Made by a program: the position numbers and the translations under genes. Positions 13,973 to 22,694 of a DNA stretch of 40,152 bases are shown piece by piece. The stretch is from Betaproteobacteria bacterium (lineage in GTDB: Bacteria > Pseudomonadota > Gammaproteobacteria > Burkholderiales > SG8-41): contig JACQOK010000045.1 of assembly GCA_016202565.1 (NCBI GenBank), positions 1 through 40,152 on the forward strand. The letters run 5' to 3'. Below the pieces are notes generated by a model that saw nothing but the letters and a program-made list of their open reading frames with translations, was not told the DNA's origin and searched no databases. The first letter of the stretch is position 1; each line of letters begins with the position of its first letter.

Positions 13973-14998
13973 ATGATTCCATCCAAACGGACGTTGGCCG
14001 GCCTTGCCGTCGCGGCGGGGCTGCTTGCGCCGGCATGCTGGGCCGCCACCGGTCCGCCCGGCGACCCGCCGAGCGCGGTTTTTGCCGTGGTCGAAGGCAC
14101 GGCGATCAGCGAGCAGGAGTTCAAAGGAGCGCTCGCGGTCGCGGTGCGGCAGAAGTTCTATCACCGGCGGCCGCCAGATGACCAGCTCGCCGCACTGCGG
14201 CAGGAGGTTACCGATCGCCTGGTGAACCGGGTGCTGCTGTTGAAAGAAGCGCAGCGCCGCGGCATTCGTCCGGACGAGGAAAAGGTGCGCTCAGACATCG
14301 CGGCGTACGAAAAGCGCTATCGCGACCGGCCGCAATGGCAGGAGAGCCGCGTGCACGTCCTGCCCGCCCTTACCCGGGGCTTGCAGGAACAAAACATTAT
14401 CGCGCAGCTGGAGGTTGCGACCCGGGTTGCGCCGCCGCCCACCGAAGCCGGGCTGCGTGCCTACTACGGCAGGCATCCCGAGTCATTCACCGAGCCGGAG
14501 CGCGTGCGCCTGTCGATGATCCTGCTCAAGGTTGATCCGTCTGCTCCGGCCGCCGCATGGGAGCAGGCGCTGGAACAGGCGCAGGACATCGTCAAGCAAC
14601 TGAGGAAGGGAGCGGACTTTGCTGCACTGGCGCGGCTCAACTCGGGCGACGATTCGGCGCGCGATGGCGGCGACCTGGGATACAAGCATCGCGGCATGTT
14701 GCCGGCGGGCGTGGAAAGCGAAATCGACGGCATGGCGCCCGGCGCGGTATCCGCACCGTTCCGCTTGCTGGAGGGGATCGCGGTATTCAGGCTCGCGGAG
14801 CGCAAGCCGGCGCAGCGCCGGAGACTGGAGGACATACGGCGCAATGTCGCCGAGTTGTGGGCGCGCGAGCAGGGGGAAGCGCAGTGGCGCGAGTTGATTG
14901 CCCGCTTGCGGGCCGGCGCCGAGATCAGGATCGGTGGTGACCGCCTTCCCGCCTCCGCCGTCGATGAAGCGAATCTCCGCCGCCAAACGGCGCGTTGA
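13973..14998 (+). CDS. Periplasmic PpiC/SurA-type peptidyl-prolyl isomerase
   Basis: The protein has 341 residues, with a signal peptide (LAGLAVAAGLLAPACWAA). An N-terminal SurA-like helical part (ISEQEFKGALAVAVRQKFYH, LVNRVLLLKEAQRRGI) precedes a parvulin domain: ERVRLSMILLKVD, FAALARLNSGDDSARDGGDL, GYKHRGMLPAGVE, and APFRLLEGIAVFRLAERKP. It would catalyse proline isomerisation or chaperone secreted proteins. The next gene encodes a large outer-membrane barrel, a probable client. The ATG at 13973 is better spaced from AAGG than the one at 13967. Confidence 0.85.
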   Translation: MIPSKRTLAGLAVAAGLLAPACWAATGPPGDPPSAVFAVVEGTAISEQEFKGALAVAVRQKFYHRRPPDDQLAALRQEVTDRLVNRVLLLKEAQRRGIRPDEEKVRSDIAAYEKRYRDRPQWQESRVHVLPALTRGLQEQNIIAQLEVATRVAPPPTEAGLRAYYGRHPESFTEPERVRLSMILLKVDPSAPAAAWEQALEQAQDIVKQLRKGADFAALARLNSGDDSARDGGDLGYKHRGMLPAGVESEIDGMAPGAVSAPFRLLEGIAVFRLAERKPAQRRRLEDIRRNVAELWAREQGEAQWRELIARLRAGAEIRIGGDRLPASAVDEANLRRQTAR

Positions 14999-15048
14999 GC
15001 GCTCGGCGCGGCGCGACCGACGAGAGGGGCGATGTGTAGGGCCCGGAA

Positions 15049-16980
15049 ATGCACGATTGGCGCGCAGCGATTTTCGCCGCCTCCTGCGCGGGGTTGATCA
15101 TGCACGCCGGTAGCGTGGGCGCACAGCTTGCAGCGACACCCATCCTGCTCGCGCAGGGCGCCGGAGGGGAAACGACAACCGATGTTCCGGCAGATGCCGC
15201 CACACGGCTGCCGCCCGTCGTTCCGGATGCGGCGAATGAGGCAGCCGCTGCTGCAACCCCGGGCTGGTTCGGTTGGGGCCTTGCACCGCTGCGCTGGGGC
15301 GGCTCGATTATCAGCGAAGTGCGCGTGGACAAGTCAGCGGATCAACCGCGGCGCCTGCAGCAGAACGAAATCGCCAACATCAAGGGTTCCAGCTACATCT
15401 GGCAGCCGTGGTTTGGCCTGGTGAGCGGCGGCCTGGGATTTCTATCGAGCAAGGAGCGCAGAAGCGACGGCGCGGGGCTCGCGGACAATCAGACGCCTGA
15501 AGCGAGTTCGAATGCCGTGACAGGCAACGGCGAAGTGACGCTGTTTCCGGTCAGTCGCTTTCCGTTCAACGCATACTTCGACGTGAGCGACAGCCGCGCG
15601 AATGGCGAACTGAGCACGAGCGATATCAGCAGCACCCGCTTCGGCGTGCGCCAGACGTATCAGCCGCCTGAAGGTAACGCCAACTACGGGGCGAGCTTCA
15701 ATCGCAGCACGCTGGAGTCGGCGGCGTTCGGACGGGATACCGTAAACGCGCTGGCAGCAAGCATGAATCGCAACGTCGGCCCTCATGCGTTCGACGCCTC
15801 CGGCAGCCACACCCGCAACACGCGCAGCAAAACCCGGGAGAGCACCGCGCTTTCGCAACTCACCGCGCGCCACAGCTACCGGCCGGAACCGGAGCTGTCG
15901 GTCGAAAGCCTCGCCAGCGCGAGCAGCAGCGACTTTCATCTGCTCTCGGCTGGAGTGCCAACCGCCAATCGCTCGCAGTTCGCGCAGGCCAGCACTTTCG
16001 CGAACTGGCGTCCCGAGGAGGGCTCGCCGCTCTTCGTGACCGGGGGTGGCCGGATGTTCCGCTCCATGATCGCAAGCAATGCAGGGGAAACCGAGGCGCT
16101 CACATTGAGCGGAAACGGTGCCGCGACTTACGCGCTCAGCCGCCAGACCAGCGTATCGGGCAGCGCGACCATCACGCAATTGATGTCGGATACGATAAAC
16201 GCGCTGTTGACCGCGCAGAATGCAAACGTAACGCACATTGGCGATCCCGTCGGGGTTCTGGGGGTGACTTACACCTGGACCGCCGGGGCAAACGTCGCCA
16301 ATCAAACCGGCCTTCCCGAAGGCAACCGGCAAAACCTGGGTGGCCAGTTCGGGCATGGCGTCACGCGCAGCCTGATGCTGGGGGAAGGCTCGCACGTCAA
16401 CTTCAGCCTCGGCCAGAGTCTCGGCACCAACTTCGACACGGTGACCGCGCGCTCGCAGACGTTGAGTCACAACGGGAGCGCATCCTGGCGCCTCACCCGG
16501 GACGCCGCCACCAGCGCCTTCGTGAGCGTGCTCGGCGCCGACTCGCGTACCAGCGGAACCAATGAAAACCAGTTTCAACTGGTCAATTTCCAGGCGAGCG
16601 GCCAAGTGCAATTCAGCCGCAATTCCTCTGCCGCAGCCAATCTGACGGTGCAGGGCGTGCGCCAAAGCACACCCAGCACGCCGAAAGCAGGTTTCAATTT
16701 CAACTCCAGCGGCAACCTGAGCTATTTTCATCTGCGCGCATTCGACGTCCCGCGGCTTCGCTATACCGCGCTCTACAGCATCAACGACACGCAGTTCACG
16801 ACACGACTGCAGGGGGACGTGAACGCCCCGCGTGAGCGCGTGACCCAGTCGTTCGAGCAGCGGCTGGACTACAACCTCGGGCGCGTGGCGTTTCGGCTGT
16901 CGATGCGCATCGCCGAGATCGAAGGGCGGCGGGATGCCCTGGTTTTCTTCCGGATGGCTCGGGACTTCGGAGGTTTTTGA
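15049..16980 (+). CDS. Outer-membrane beta-barrel, candidate porin of a cytochrome conduit
   Basis: The protein has 643 residues and no CXXCH. A signal peptide is followed by a Pro/Ala-rich stretch. Beyond that come long alternating polar/apolar segments rich in Ser, Asn, Gln and aromatics (FGVRQTYQPPEGNANYGASF, ATYALSRQTSVSGSATITQL, HVNFSLGQSLGTNF), typical of barrel strands. It ends RMARDFGGF, with the C-terminal Phe that the BAM complex reads. The size and the neighbouring cytochromes resemble MtrB-like or other porin-cytochrome sheaths, although I cannot show homology by eye. It is flanked by a PpiC foldase and triheme cytochromes. Confidence 0.75.
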   Translation: MHDWRAAIFAASCAGLIMHAGSVGAQLAATPILLAQGAGGETTTDVPADAATRLPPVVPDAANEAAAAATPGWFGWGLAPLRWGGSIISEVRVDKSADQPRRLQQNEIANIKGSSYIWQPWFGLVSGGLGFLSSKERRSDGAGLADNQTPEASSNAVTGNGEVTLFPVSRFPFNAYFDVSDSRANGELSTSDISSTRFGVRQTYQPPEGNANYGASFNRSTLESAAFGRDTVNALAASMNRNVGPHAFDASGSHTRNTRSKTRESTALSQLTARHSYRPEPELSVESLASASSSDFHLLSAGVPTANRSQFAQASTFANWRPEEGSPLFVTGGGRMFRSMIASNAGETEALTLSGNGAATYALSRQTSVSGSATITQLMSDTINALLTAQNANVTHIGDPVGVLGVTYTWTAGANVANQTGLPEGNRQNLGGQFGHGVTRSLMLGEGSHVNFSLGQSLGTNFDTVTARSQTLSHNGSASWRLTRDAATSAFVSVLGADSRTSGTNENQFQLVNFQASGQVQFSRNSSAAANLTVQGVRQSTPSTPKAGFNFNSSGNLSYFHLRAFDVPRLRYTALYSINDTQFTTRLQGDVNAPRERVTQSFEQRLDYNLGRVAFRLSMRIAEIEGRRDALVFFRMARDFGGF

Positions 16981-17014
16981 TGTTGGGCAAGGATCAAGTG
17001 ATGGGAGCGGAGCG

Positions 17015-17479
17015 ATGAGCACAGGCTGGAAAGCGGTCGCTATCGCCGCAGTGCTGAGCGCCGGCGTATTGGCGCTGTCCGACGGATTGGGCGAGGCGCG
17101 CGCCGAGTATGGCGACGTGGTCATGAACAACTATTCGGATGCCGCCGGCATGCGTCCGGCGGTGTTCCCGCACTGGTTTCACCGCGTGCGGTTCCGCTGC
17201 AAGGTGTGCCATTCCGATCTCGGGTTCAAGTTCAAGGCCGGCGGCAACGAGATCAACATGTTGAAGATCATCGACGGACAGTTCTGCGGCGCCTGCCACA
17301 ACGGTTCGGTGGCGTGGTCCGTGGAGAACTGCGATCTCTGCCATTCCGCCAAGCCCGGCACGCCGACGCAGGTCCACGAAAGCACCATCAACCTGTTGGG
17401 CGGGGCTGAAGCGGGGCCGGCCGGCGCTGCCGCGACGAGCCCTGGCGGTGGCAGGGCGTCGGCCACGGGGAAGAAATAG
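17015..17479 (+). CDS. c7-type triheme cytochrome (type A)
   Basis: The protein has 154 residues with a signal peptide ending GEARAEY. Three heme motifs, CKVCH (residue 62), CGACH (91) and CDLCH (106), fit the c7-type triheme domain used in electron-wire proteins. FPHWFHRVRFRCKVCH supplies distal histidines. A Gly/Ala-rich tail follows. It is closely related to the gene at 21211 and is followed 9 bp later by the pentaheme fusion. A purine-rich GGGAGCGGAG precedes the ATG. It would move electrons through the periplasm. Confidence 0.88.
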   Translation: MSTGWKAVAIAAVLSAGVLALSDGLGEARAEYGDVVMNNYSDAAGMRPAVFPHWFHRVRFRCKVCHSDLGFKFKAGGNEINMLKIIDGQFCGACHNGSVAWSVENCDLCHSAKPGTPTQVHESTINLLGGAEAGPAGAAATSPGGGRASATGKK

Positions 17480-17488
17480 GAGCCCGCG

Positions 17489-18796
17489 ATGAAGCTGCTA
17501 CCGATCGCTGGTGGTATCGCACTTTCGGTGTTGGGGGTCGCGTTGGCGCACGCCCAGGAACTGCCGAATGCCAGGGCGGTGTATGACGCCAACTGCGCTG
17601 TGTGTCACGCGACGGGCATTGGCGGTGCGCCGCGCACGGGTGATGCGCAAGCATGGTCGGCCCGGATCGGCGTCGGAATCAACGCGCTCTATGCCAGTGC
17701 GATCAAGGGCAAGCGGGCGATGCCGCCGAAGGGGGGCAACGCGTCGCTCACCGATGCACAAGTCATGGCGGCGGTGAATCATATCGTCGGTTTGACCACC
17801 GTACCCAACGCGGCGTCGAAACCCGCGCAAGGAAGCAGCAAAGCGCTTGACCCTGCGAAGGGTGGCGTGCGTGTCGTCGCGGACGGCACCAAGGGCAAGT
17901 TGGTGTATCAGGCGGTTTGCGCAGCCTGTCACACCTCCGGACTGGCCGGGGCGCCGAAGCTCGGAGATGGCGCGGCCTGGGCATCACGCATCAGCGCGGG
18001 AACGAGGCCGATGTTCGACAGCGCCATCAAGGGCAAGGGCGCTATGCCGCCGAAAGGCGGTAACGCGTCGCTCCCCGACGCTGACGTGCGCGCCGCGGTC
18101 GAGTTCATGCTTGCGCAAGTGCAAAGCGGAACTGCGCTTCCGGCGACCGGCGCAGCGGCGCCGAAATCGGCAGTATCGCCGGTGCCAGCACCAGCGGTAA
18201 CCGTCACGCCTGCAGCGAGCGTTCCGGTCACGGTTGCGCCGGGGCCTGCGGTATACGAGTCCTCGGATCCCAATGCGTTTAATCGGCTGATGGTGGCGCC
18301 GGGGAGACGCAACTTGCCGCCGGCCGAGGACAGCATCCACGATCCGGCGAGCCCGGGTACCGCCCTGTTGCAGGCTCCGCTGCTGTCATTTCAATTGCTG
18401 CCGCGCGCGAACCACGGCAACTACGTGAACTGGGTGGCGGCGCTCGGCAAGAAGCAGATTCAGCCACGGTGGGATACCCGCGACACTGCGGCCGAGCCCA
18501 CCGTCATGGATCTGAACATCGTGCGCGAAGTCAAGGGCTCGATGCCCGACGTCGTGTTCCCGCACAAGCAGCACACTGAGTGGCTCGACTGCTCGAACTG
18601 CCATCCGGCAATCTTTACGCCGCAAAAGGGGGCAAACCAGATCAGCATGGCCGCCATCATGCTCGGCCAGAAATGCGGGGTCTGTCATGGAAAAGTCGCG
18701 TTTCCGGTTTCCGAATGCCGCCTTTGCCATGCGCGGCAGAAGAGCGTCGGGGCGCGAGCGGCGGAAGCACCGCCCGCGGGAGGAGGCAGGCAATGA
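17489..18796 (+). CDS. Pentaheme fusion: two c5-type domains plus a c7-type triheme domain (type B)
   Basis: The protein has 435 residues and a signal peptide (LSVLGVALAHAQ). Two c5-type cytochrome domains each carry one CXXCH (CAVCH and CAACH) and an MPPKGGNASL ending. A Pro/Ala/Val-rich linker, about residues 215-255, leads to a triheme domain with CSNCH, CGVCH and CRLCH. The c5 domains resemble the protein at 11178 and the C-terminal part resembles the protein at 20623. This joins a soluble shuttle-type domain to a wire-type domain in one chain. Its stop overlaps the next start (ATGA). Confidence 0.88.
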   Translation: MKLLPIAGGIALSVLGVALAHAQELPNARAVYDANCAVCHATGIGGAPRTGDAQAWSARIGVGINALYASAIKGKRAMPPKGGNASLTDAQVMAAVNHIVGLTTVPNAASKPAQGSSKALDPAKGGVRVVADGTKGKLVYQAVCAACHTSGLAGAPKLGDGAAWASRISAGTRPMFDSAIKGKGAMPPKGGNASLPDADVRAAVEFMLAQVQSGTALPATGAAAPKSAVSPVPAPAVTVTPAASVPVTVAPGPAVYESSDPNAFNRLMVAPGRRNLPPAEDSIHDPASPGTALLQAPLLSFQLLPRANHGNYVNWVAALGKKQIQPRWDTRDTAAEPTVMDLNIVREVKGSMPDVVFPHKQHTEWLDCSNCHPAIFTPQKGANQISMAAIMLGQKCGVCHGKVAFPVSECRLCHARQKSVGARAAEAPPAGGGRQ

Positions 18797-19716
18797 CACG
18801 CATGCTGCGGTGGATAGTGCTCACAGTGACGGCTTGCGCGTACACCGCGGCGCATGCGGCCCAAAGCGAATCCAGGGTTCCGAGCCCGGCAGCCAAGGTT
18901 TCACGCCAGCTCGTGGAGCAGAAGGAAGCCTTTGTGAAACGCGTGCTGTCCGATTCCCCGGCGGTCAGGCGCATCGAGGCGAGCAACAACGCCGCAGCCG
19001 GCAAGTATCTGGTTGGCGCACGGGAGAGTCACGCCAAAGCCGTACTTTCGATCAGGAATAACGATATCACCGGCGCGGACCGGCAGCTCAACGATGCGAC
19101 GTGGTTGATCGGCAAGGCACGCCAACTCGTGCCGGACCCGCTTGCGCGCAACGTCGAGCAGCGGATGCGTTACGCGCAAATACTGGGATCGGTCGAGTCG
19201 CTGCGGATTTCCTATCAGCGGCATCTGCAGCGCGTAAAGGGGCGGTCGCCGGGCATGGCTGCAGACGACGCGCGGCTCGTCAAGGTCGCGCAACTCGTCG
19301 CTACGGCCAAGCGTCTCGCGAATTCGGAGCAACTCGCGCAGGCCAACGAGGTGCTGGGCAAGGCGGAACGGGCGCTGATGACGGGCTTAACCCAGGTGCT
19401 GGGCACCAAGACCATTATGTATGCGCAGCGTTTCGGGACGCTGGCCGAAGAGTATGACTACGAACTGGAGCGCAACCGCAGCTACGCGGACCTGATCCCG
19501 ATCGCGCTTGCCGAGTTCAAGCCCGGCGGAGAGGCGGTCCGCGAGGTACGGTATTTCGTCGATACCAATCGCCAACTGCGCGAACAGGCGCAACAGCACG
19601 CGGCGGAGAAGGACCATCGCGCCGCGCTGACGGCGCTGCGCGGCGGGACGGCCCACCTGCAGAGCGCGCTGGCGGCGGCGGGGCTGCGCGTGCCACCGGA
19701 TCCGGAACCAAGATGA
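18793..19716 (+). CDS. Helical periplasmic protein of unknown family, paralogue 1
   Basis: The protein has 307 residues and a signal peptide (LTVTACAYTAAHAAQ). The rest is predicted almost entirely helical, with Gln/Arg/Ala-rich repeats such as RQLVEQKEAFVKRVLSD and GARESHAKAVLSIRNNDI. There is no CXXCH and no membrane segment. It shares with the next gene the order of helices, a central EEYDYELERNRSY motif and an end of the type AAGLRVP. I do not recognise the family. GGAGGCAGG precedes the ATG, which overlaps the pentaheme stop. Its place among triheme genes suggests a structural or docking role. Confidence 0.7.
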   Translation: MTRMLRWIVLTVTACAYTAAHAAQSESRVPSPAAKVSRQLVEQKEAFVKRVLSDSPAVRRIEASNNAAAGKYLVGARESHAKAVLSIRNNDITGADRQLNDATWLIGKARQLVPDPLARNVEQRMRYAQILGSVESLRISYQRHLQRVKGRSPGMAADDARLVKVAQLVATAKRLANSEQLAQANEVLGKAERALMTGLTQVLGTKTIMYAQRFGTLAEEYDYELERNRSYADLIPIALAEFKPGGEAVREVRYFVDTNRQLREQAQQHAAEKDHRAALTALRGGTAHLQSALAAAGLRVPPDPEPR

Positions 19717-19738
19717 TTTCAGGGATGACGGAGCGATC

Positions 19739-20614
19739 ATGAAGCTGGTACGAGTCTGTATGGCCTTTTTCGCGCTGACCACGGGGGCGGTCGCGACTGG
19801 AACGCACGCGCAGCAGGCGGCGGCCGATGCACCGGTGGATCGCGTACGGCTGGAACAGCGGTTGGTTGCGGTAGAGACGCTGCTGGAAAAATCCTCTGCG
19901 GCGCGCCAAGTGGAAACGAGCGGTGACGCGGCCGCCCGGCAAAGACGCGAGAAAGCGCGCGAAATTTATCGCCAGGCGCGCGCTGCATTCCAGGCGGGGC
20001 AGTATGAACGCGCCTCGAAGTTGCTGCCGGAAGCCACCGTGCAGATGTTCGAGGCGGTGCGCCTCTCGGCGCCGGAAGAAGTCACGGCCCCCAAGGCACG
20101 CACTGACTATCAGGCCCGCCTCAGCAGTGTCAATGCGCTGCACGCCGCGTATCAGCGCGTGGCCGCGGAAAAACCGAACGCCGCCGGCGTGGCCGAAACC
20201 AGCGGCAACATCGAGAAACTGATCCGTGATTCGGAGCGGCTGGCGGGCGCAGGCAAGCTCGAAGCGGCGCGGTCCGCGCTCGACCGCGCCTATCTCCTCA
20301 CCAAGGCTGCGGTGAGTTCGCTTCGCAGTGGCGACACCCTGGTGCGCTCGCTGCACTTTGCCAACCGGGAAGAGGAGTACCGCTACGAAGTCGACCGCAA
20401 CGATACGCACCAGATGCTCGTCAAGGTGCTGCTGGAGGGGAAGCCGCGCACCGCCGGACAGCAAAGCCTGATCGACAAGGCGTTGCAGTTGCGTGCTTCG
20501 GCCGAAGCCGCCGCGGCCGGCCGCGATCACGTGGCAGCCGTCAAGCTGCTGGAGGAATCGACGCGCGAACTGATCCGCGCCATCCGCAGCGCCGGCGTGT
20601 TCATTCCAGGTTAA
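19739..20614 (+). CDS. Helical periplasmic protein of unknown family, paralogue 2
   Basis: The protein has 291 residues and a signal peptide (MAFFALTTGAVATGTHAQ). It is all-helical, with TPR-like spacing (AREIYRQARAAFQAGQYERA, SERLAGAGKLEAARSALDRA). EEYRYEVDRNDTH aligns with the EEYDYELERN motif of the gene at 18793, and both end AAGR/AEKDHxAA..AGxxxP. It has no heme site. The two appear to be a diverged tandem duplication of an undescribed family specific to this cytochrome block. Confidence 0.7.
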   Translation: MKLVRVCMAFFALTTGAVATGTHAQQAAADAPVDRVRLEQRLVAVETLLEKSSAARQVETSGDAAARQRREKAREIYRQARAAFQAGQYERASKLLPEATVQMFEAVRLSAPEEVTAPKARTDYQARLSSVNALHAAYQRVAAEKPNAAGVAETSGNIEKLIRDSERLAGAGKLEAARSALDRAYLLTKAAVSSLRSGDTLVRSLHFANREEEYRYEVDRNDTHQMLVKVLLEGKPRTAGQQSLIDKALQLRASAEAAAAGRDHVAAVKLLEESTRELIRAIRSAGVFIPG

Positions 20615-20622
20615 GCCCGCTG

Positions 20623-21195
20623 ATGTCCAGCGATCGGAATACTCGACGGTATTGGCGTATAGGGGTGCTGGTAGCGGCGATGGTGTTGATTGCGGAGGCG
20701 CCGATCGCCGCTGAAACGGTCCGGCGCTGGCTGCCACTGGCACAGGACGGCCTGCACGATCCGGCAAATCCGGCGCTCAGGCTGCTGCAGGAACCGAGCG
20801 TGGCGCTGTCGCGCCTCCCCTCGGATCGGGTGGGAAACCAGGTGAACTGGGTCGCTGCGCTGGAGGGGGGGCATATCAATCCGCGCACGAATATTCTCCC
20901 GGAGAGCCGGGTGCGCATGATCGATCTGGATATTCTGCTCAACCTCCGCGGCGGCACGCCGATCGTCCGCTTTCCGCACCGGCAGCACACATTGTGGCTG
21001 GATTGCAGCAACTGCCACGAGCACCTGTTCAAGTCCAAGGCCGGGGCAAACAAGTTCAGCATGGAGCGTATTCTGAAGGGGGAGCAATGCGGCGTTTGCC
21101 ATGGCGCCGTTTCGTTTCCGTTGACGGCATGCGAGCGGTGCCACAATACGCCGCGCAATAAGCCGCCGCCCGCCGCCGCGGTGCGGGGTTCATAG
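20623..21195 (+). CDS. c7-type triheme cytochrome (type B)
   Basis: The protein has 190 residues with a signal peptide (LVAAMVLIAEAPIAAE). DGLHDPANPALRLLQEPSVA and NQVNWVAALEGG align with the region before the triheme domain of the fusion at 17489. Hemes bind at CSNCH, CGVCH and CERCH, with FPHRQHTLWLDCSNCH giving distal histidines. It is thus the stand-alone form of that C-terminal half. It lies 8 bp after the helical paralogue and 15 bp before the next triheme gene. Confidence 0.87.
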   Translation: MSSDRNTRRYWRIGVLVAAMVLIAEAPIAAETVRRWLPLAQDGLHDPANPALRLLQEPSVALSRLPSDRVGNQVNWVAALEGGHINPRTNILPESRVRMIDLDILLNLRGGTPIVRFPHRQHTLWLDCSNCHEHLFKSKAGANKFSMERILKGEQCGVCHGAVSFPLTACERCHNTPRNKPPPAAAVRGS

Positions 21196-21210
21196 AGCAC
21201 GGGGGACGAC

Positions 21211-21585
21211 ATGCTCACGCGGCTCATAATACCCGTTGTGCTCGGCGTGGCGCTGGTAACAGCGCCGGCCGCGGCCGAGTATGCCGATGTGGTGCTCAAC
21301 AAGCGTTCGGAAAAAGAGGGCGTACGCCCCGTGATCTTTCCGCACTGGTTTCACCGCGTCCGCTTTCGCTGCAAAGTCTGCCATGACGAACTGGGTTTCG
21401 AGATGCGTGCCGGCGCCAACGACGTGCGCATGGCGGATATCGTCAACGGCAAGTTCTGCGGCATGTGCCACAACGGTCGGATCGCGTGGGGTGCGGAGCG
21501 CTGCGACCTGTGCCACTCGGGGAAAACCGGCCTGAAAAGCCGCGTTTACGGTGGGCACGAGACGCTGGGACCCGGCCGATGGTAA
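21211..21585 (+). CDS. c7-type triheme cytochrome (type A)
   Basis: The protein has 124 residues and a signal peptide (LGVALVTAPAAAEY). CKVCH, CGMCH and CDLCH sit in the same context as in the gene at 17015: FPHWFHRVRFRCKVCH and GKFCGMCHNGRIAWG. It lacks the long Gly/Ala tail of that paralogue. The stop TAA overlaps the proposed ATG of the NHL lipoprotein (TAATG), so the two are coupled. A periplasmic electron carrier is the likely role. Confidence 0.88.
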   Translation: MLTRLIIPVVLGVALVTAPAAAEYADVVLNKRSEKEGVRPVIFPHWFHRVRFRCKVCHDELGFEMRAGANDVRMADIVNGKFCGMCHNGRIAWGAERCDLCHSGKTGLKSRVYGGHETLGPGRW

Positions 21586-22694
21586 TGCTCCGCCGCGTCA
21601 TGAAACGGGAGGGTATACGGCGTATTCCGCATTTCGTGCTCGTGCTTTGTGTTCTATCGGGCGCCTGCACAACAACCGGTCCGCGCGTGCTGCATTTCGG
21701 CATGGAAGATGCGCCGGAAGGCAAGCGTCTGATGTGGCCCCAGGTGCCGGAGATTCCGCGTTTCATGTACGCCGGGCAGCTTGTAGGCGAGGCTAATTTC
21801 AGGAAGGCGCCACATGAAACGGCCGGCATGGGCGGGCTCCTCCGGCGGCTTGCGGAGTTCATTATCGGCGAAAAGCCGCCAACGGTGCTGCAACGGCCGC
21901 AGTCCGGGACGGTTGACGGGGCGGGGCGAATTCTCGTTACGGATGCGAGCCGCCAGGCGGTCTTCGTGTTCGACCCGGTGGCTGGGGAACTGCTGGTGTG
22001 GGACAAGGCGGAGGGGCTCGCCAATTTCATTGCCCCGATCGGCATCGCGACTGGTCCGGACGGCCAGATCCTGGTTGCCGACGCCGAACTCGGTATCGTT
22101 GCCCGGCTCGATGCGCGGGGGAATCCCGGCCGGGCGATCGGACGCGGCGTGCTCAAGCGGCCGACCGGTCTGGCCTATGATCCGGGGCGCCGGCGCATTT
22201 TTGTCGCCGACACCCATATGCATGACATCAAGGTGTTCGACGACGAAGGGCGGCTGCTGAAGACGATTGGTCGCCATGGTGAAGGCGCGGGCGAGTTCAA
22301 CTTCCCGACCTTTCTCGCGTTCGCGCGGGGTGAACTCTATGTCACCGACGCCATGAACAGCCGCGTCCAGGTATTCGCGGATGGTGGCGATCGGCTGCGT
22401 CTGAATTTCGGCCGGCGCGGGCTGTATGTCGGCAACCTGGTGCGGCCCAAGGGGGTGGCGGTGGACAGCGACGGCAACATCTATGTCGTGGAGTCCTATC
22501 ATGACCACCTGCTCGTGTTCAATCGGAACGGCGAGTTTCTGATGGCAATCGGCGGGCTGGGGCAGGAGACCGGCAAGTTCTATCTACCCGCCGGCGCGTG
22601 GGTCGACAATCGTAACCGCATATTCGTTGCCGACATGTTCAATGGACGCGTAGTGATGTTCCAATATCTGGAGACGAGCGGAAATGGCGGGTAA
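21585..22694 (+). CDS. NHL-repeat beta-propeller lipoprotein, second copy
   Basis: The protein has 369 residues. The hydrophobic stretch FVLVLCVLSGAC ends in a lipobox with Cys near residue 26. The propeller repeats include GIATGPDGQILVADAELGIV, GLAYDPGRRRIFVADTHMHD, GVAVDSDGNIYVVESYHDHL and GAWVDNRNRIFVADMFNGRV. It is a paralogue of the protein at 11535. The ATG at 21585 (TAATG overlap) was chosen, and ATGs at 21579 and 21600 are possible. Its end overlaps the 11-heme cytochrome start by 11 bp. Tight coupling suggests the propeller binds or anchors that cytochrome. Confidence 0.83.
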   Translation: MLRRVMKREGIRRIPHFVLVLCVLSGACTTTGPRVLHFGMEDAPEGKRLMWPQVPEIPRFMYAGQLVGEANFRKAPHETAGMGGLLRRLAEFIIGEKPPTVLQRPQSGTVDGAGRILVTDASRQAVFVFDPVAGELLVWDKAEGLANFIAPIGIATGPDGQILVADAELGIVARLDARGNPGRAIGRGVLKRPTGLAYDPGRRRIFVADTHMHDIKVFDDEGRLLKTIGRHGEGAGEFNFPTFLAFARGELYVTDAMNSRVQVFADGGDRLRLNFGRRGLYVGNLVRPKGVAVDSDGNIYVVESYHDHLLVFNRNGEFLMAIGGLGQETGKFYLPAGAWVDNRNRIFVADMFNGRVVMFQYLETSGNGG

